DNA of 64,000 bases, from positions 124,001 to 188,000 of the forward strand of contig DATGZX010000380.1 of NCBI GenBank assembly GCA_035296965.1. The letters run 5' to 3'. Made by a program: the position numbers and the translations under genes. Of this stretch, positions 62,548-64,000 are shown piece after piece. The DNA is from DATGZX01 sp035296965. Lineage in GTDB: Bacteria > Planctomycetota > Planctomycetia > Gemmatales > Gemmataceae. Each line of letters opens with the position of its first letter. The first letter of the stretch is position 1. The notes under the pieces are model-generated. The model did not search any database, had not been told where the DNA came from, and saw only the letters and a list, made by a program, of their open reading frames with translations.

Positions 62548-64000
62548 ATGAAGTGCCTCACGGCATATACGATGTTGCTGCTAGTCCCTGGCCTTCTCGG
62601 GGCGAAAGCAGCCACGCTCCAGGATGCCAGGCAGCGCTACCTGCACGGTAATTACGAAGAAGCGCGCGAGCTTTATGAGCCACTTGCCAAGGAACCAGCC
62701 CAGAAGGTTCCAGGGACGATCGGATTGAGCAGAACACTGCAGAGTCAGGGTCAATACGACAGGGCCCTGGAAGTGGTCGAAGCTGCGCTGAAAGGTCTGG
62801 AGACAAGCGCCGATCTTCTTGCGCGCAGGGCCGAACTGCTCTACCTGCGCGGACGCTGGAGCGAGGCCGAGCAGTCGGCCGCAACAGCGTTGCGCTCCAA
62901 GCCCGACAACTTTCTGGCGCGCTGGGTACGCGGCCAAATCTACCGCGATCAGGCTGACTTCAAGAAGGCGGATGACGAATTGCGCTGGTTTGTGCGCGCG
63001 TACACAGATCGCAGCAGCAAGGATGACGACATCAAGGACCCGGAAGAACTGCTCTGGGTCGGTCTCGCGGGCGCGGAGAACGCCCGCTGGCACAATCTGT
63101 CAGATCAGTACCGCGTGATTCTCACGGATGTCTTTGGCGATGCGCTCAAGAACGAGAAGGGATTCTGGCCGGCCGAGTACCAGGCCGGCATGCTTCTGCT
63201 GGAGAAATACAACCGAGCGGAGGCGCTCGATGCATTCAACAAGGCGCTGACCATCAATCCCAATGCTGCGGAAGCGCTCGTGGGGAAGGGCGTTTTGGCC
63301 TTGCAGCATTATGAAGTGAAGGATGCCGAGCTTTACGCGGACCAGGCTCTCAAAATCAATCCGAATTCGCCTGAAGCTCTAAGCTTGCGCGCAGATGTCA
63401 GCCTCATGACTGGAGACATCCCGGCGGCGGTGCGAAGTCTGGATAGGGCCCGAAAAATCAGTCCGCGGAATGAAACGATTCTCGGCCGGCGGGGGGCTTG
63501 CCTCTATCTGCTACGGGACAAGCCGGGTTTAGACAAGCTGACCCAGGAGGTGACCACCTTCGATCCCAAGCCGGGTATCTACTATTACGAACTGGCAAAA
63601 GGCCTCGAAGGCCGACAGTATTTTGAGGCTGCCGAGGGGTTTTACAAGAAGGCGGCGGAGCTACGGCCAATGGTGCCGTGGCCCAACAATAGCCTGGGCC
63701 TCCTCTACATGCGCCTGGGCAGAGAAGATGAAGCCCGCGAAGTTCTCAATAAGGCATTCAAGGCCGACGAATTCAACGTGCTGGTCTCGAACACGCTCAA
63801 GGTGCTCCGGCACTTGAGCGCCTATCAAACGCTGAAGACGGAGCACTTCGAGATTCGCTTCGATCCCAAAACCGACCGTCGCCTGGCGCGCTACATGACA
63901 AGCTATCTCGAAAAGATCTATGCCGATTTGACGGAGAAATTCCACTACCACCCCAGTAGACCAATCCTGTTCGAACTCTTCGACAACCACGAAATGTTCA
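62548..64000 (+). CDS. Secreted TPR protein with start of a peptidase MA-like domain (cut by the window end)
   Basis: The frame is open from ATG 62548 to the window end (484 codons, unfinished). MKCLTAYTMLLLVPGLLGAKA is a signal peptide. Many TPR units follow (for example YNRAEALDAFNKALTINPN and KDAELYADQALKINPNSP), forming a scaffold to about residue 425. Then LKTEHFEIRFDPKTDRRLAR begins a region like the peptidase MA (gluzincin) family, whose zinc-binding motif would lie beyond the window. It is divergent from the giant gene. Confidence 0.85.
   Translation, partial: MKCLTAYTMLLLVPGLLGAKAATLQDARQRYLHGNYEEARELYEPLAKEPAQKVPGTIGLSRTLQSQGQYDRALEVVEAALKGLETSADLLARRAELLYLRGRWSEAEQSAATALRSKPDNFLARWVRGQIYRDQADFKKADDELRWFVRAYTDRSSKDDDIKDPEELLWVGLAGAENARWHNLSDQYRVILTDVFGDALKNEKGFWPAEYQAGMLLLEKYNRAEALDAFNKALTINPNAAEALVGKGVLALQHYEVKDAELYADQALKINPNSPEALSLRADVSLMTGDIPAAVRSLDRARKISPRNETILGRRGACLYLLRDKPGLDKLTQEVTTFDPKPGIYYYELAKGLEGRQYFEAAEGFYKKAAELRPMVPWPNNSLGLLYMRLGREDEAREVLNKAFKADEFNVLVSNTLKVLRHLSAYQTLKTEHFEIRFDPKTDRRLARYMTSYLEKIYADLTEKFHYHPSRPILFELFDNHEMF

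Noticed and set aside
1..64000. tRNA, rRNA, CRISPR array, insertion sequence or prophage
   Set aside because: No cloverleaf-like sequence, spaced direct repeats, transposase or phage protein motifs were found by eye.

Overview
The window looks like chromosomal DNA of a planctomycete, most likely Gemmata-like. The evidence is moderately GC-rich sequence, secreted PQQ-type beta-propeller proteins with the DWPQWLGP-type N-terminus, an ECF sigma/anti-sigma pair, very large secreted or membrane proteins of planctomycete style, zinc-ribbon serine/threonine kinases, a ClpC-type chaperone, and dispersed REP-like palindromes. No rRNA, tRNA, phage, insertion sequence or CRISPR array was seen. The species assignment is an inference from gene content.

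Layout. 0.3-4.3 kb: a tight plus-strand operon of acyl carrier protein, beta-ketoacyl-ACP synthase, a ThiF/MoeB-rhodanese protein, an ArsC/Spx-fold gene interrupted by an in-frame TGA (a strong selenoprotein candidate with a SECIS-like hairpin), and a methyltransferase. 4.4-7.1 kb: a ComEA-like double HhH protein and UvrB. 7.2-10.1 kb: a secreted beta-propeller protein and an ECF sigma/anti-sigma pair. 10.4-11.4 kb: three tandem tiny lipoproteins. 11.6-18 kb: a NagX-like membrane protein, ClpC, and a toroid-DUF362 fusion. 18.1-22.5 kb: LarC, a DUF4870 protein and alanyl-tRNA synthetase. 22.5-31.4 kb: housekeeping and envelope genes (zinc-ribbon protein, methyltransferase, tandem hydrolase, CDF transporter, TPR protein, PIN/TRAM protein, dGTPase-like HD protein, HIT protein). 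31.6-38 kb: TrmB, topoisomerase I and a large PpiD/SurA-like membrane protein.

38.1-47.4 kb holds the most coherent possibly undescribed system: six plus-strand genes encoding an FHA membrane protein, a zinc-ribbon membrane protein, a VWA protein with an intact MIDAS, a zinc-ribbon FHA protein, a zinc-ribbon serine/threonine kinase, and a zinc-ribbon/pseudokinase/PP2C fusion. Together they contain a writer, an eraser, two phospho-readers and two membrane anchors, which suggests one membrane-linked phospho-signalling module. An intrinsic terminator splits it before the kinase gene.

47.7-50.7 kb: a PfkB-type heptose-phosphate-like kinase, a deoxyhypusine-synthase-like protein and a HAD hydrolase, the first two translationally coupled. 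51.1-53.8 kb: a YbaK editing protein, an SRPBCC protein and a second beta-propeller protein. 53.9-57.5 kb: a GntR(YtrA)-ABC operon with a clear palindromic operator in front of the regulator. 57.6-62.2 kb: a 1,524-residue membrane protein carrying about 840 residues of charged low-complexity sequence. 62.5 kb to the end: a TPR protein cut by the window edge.
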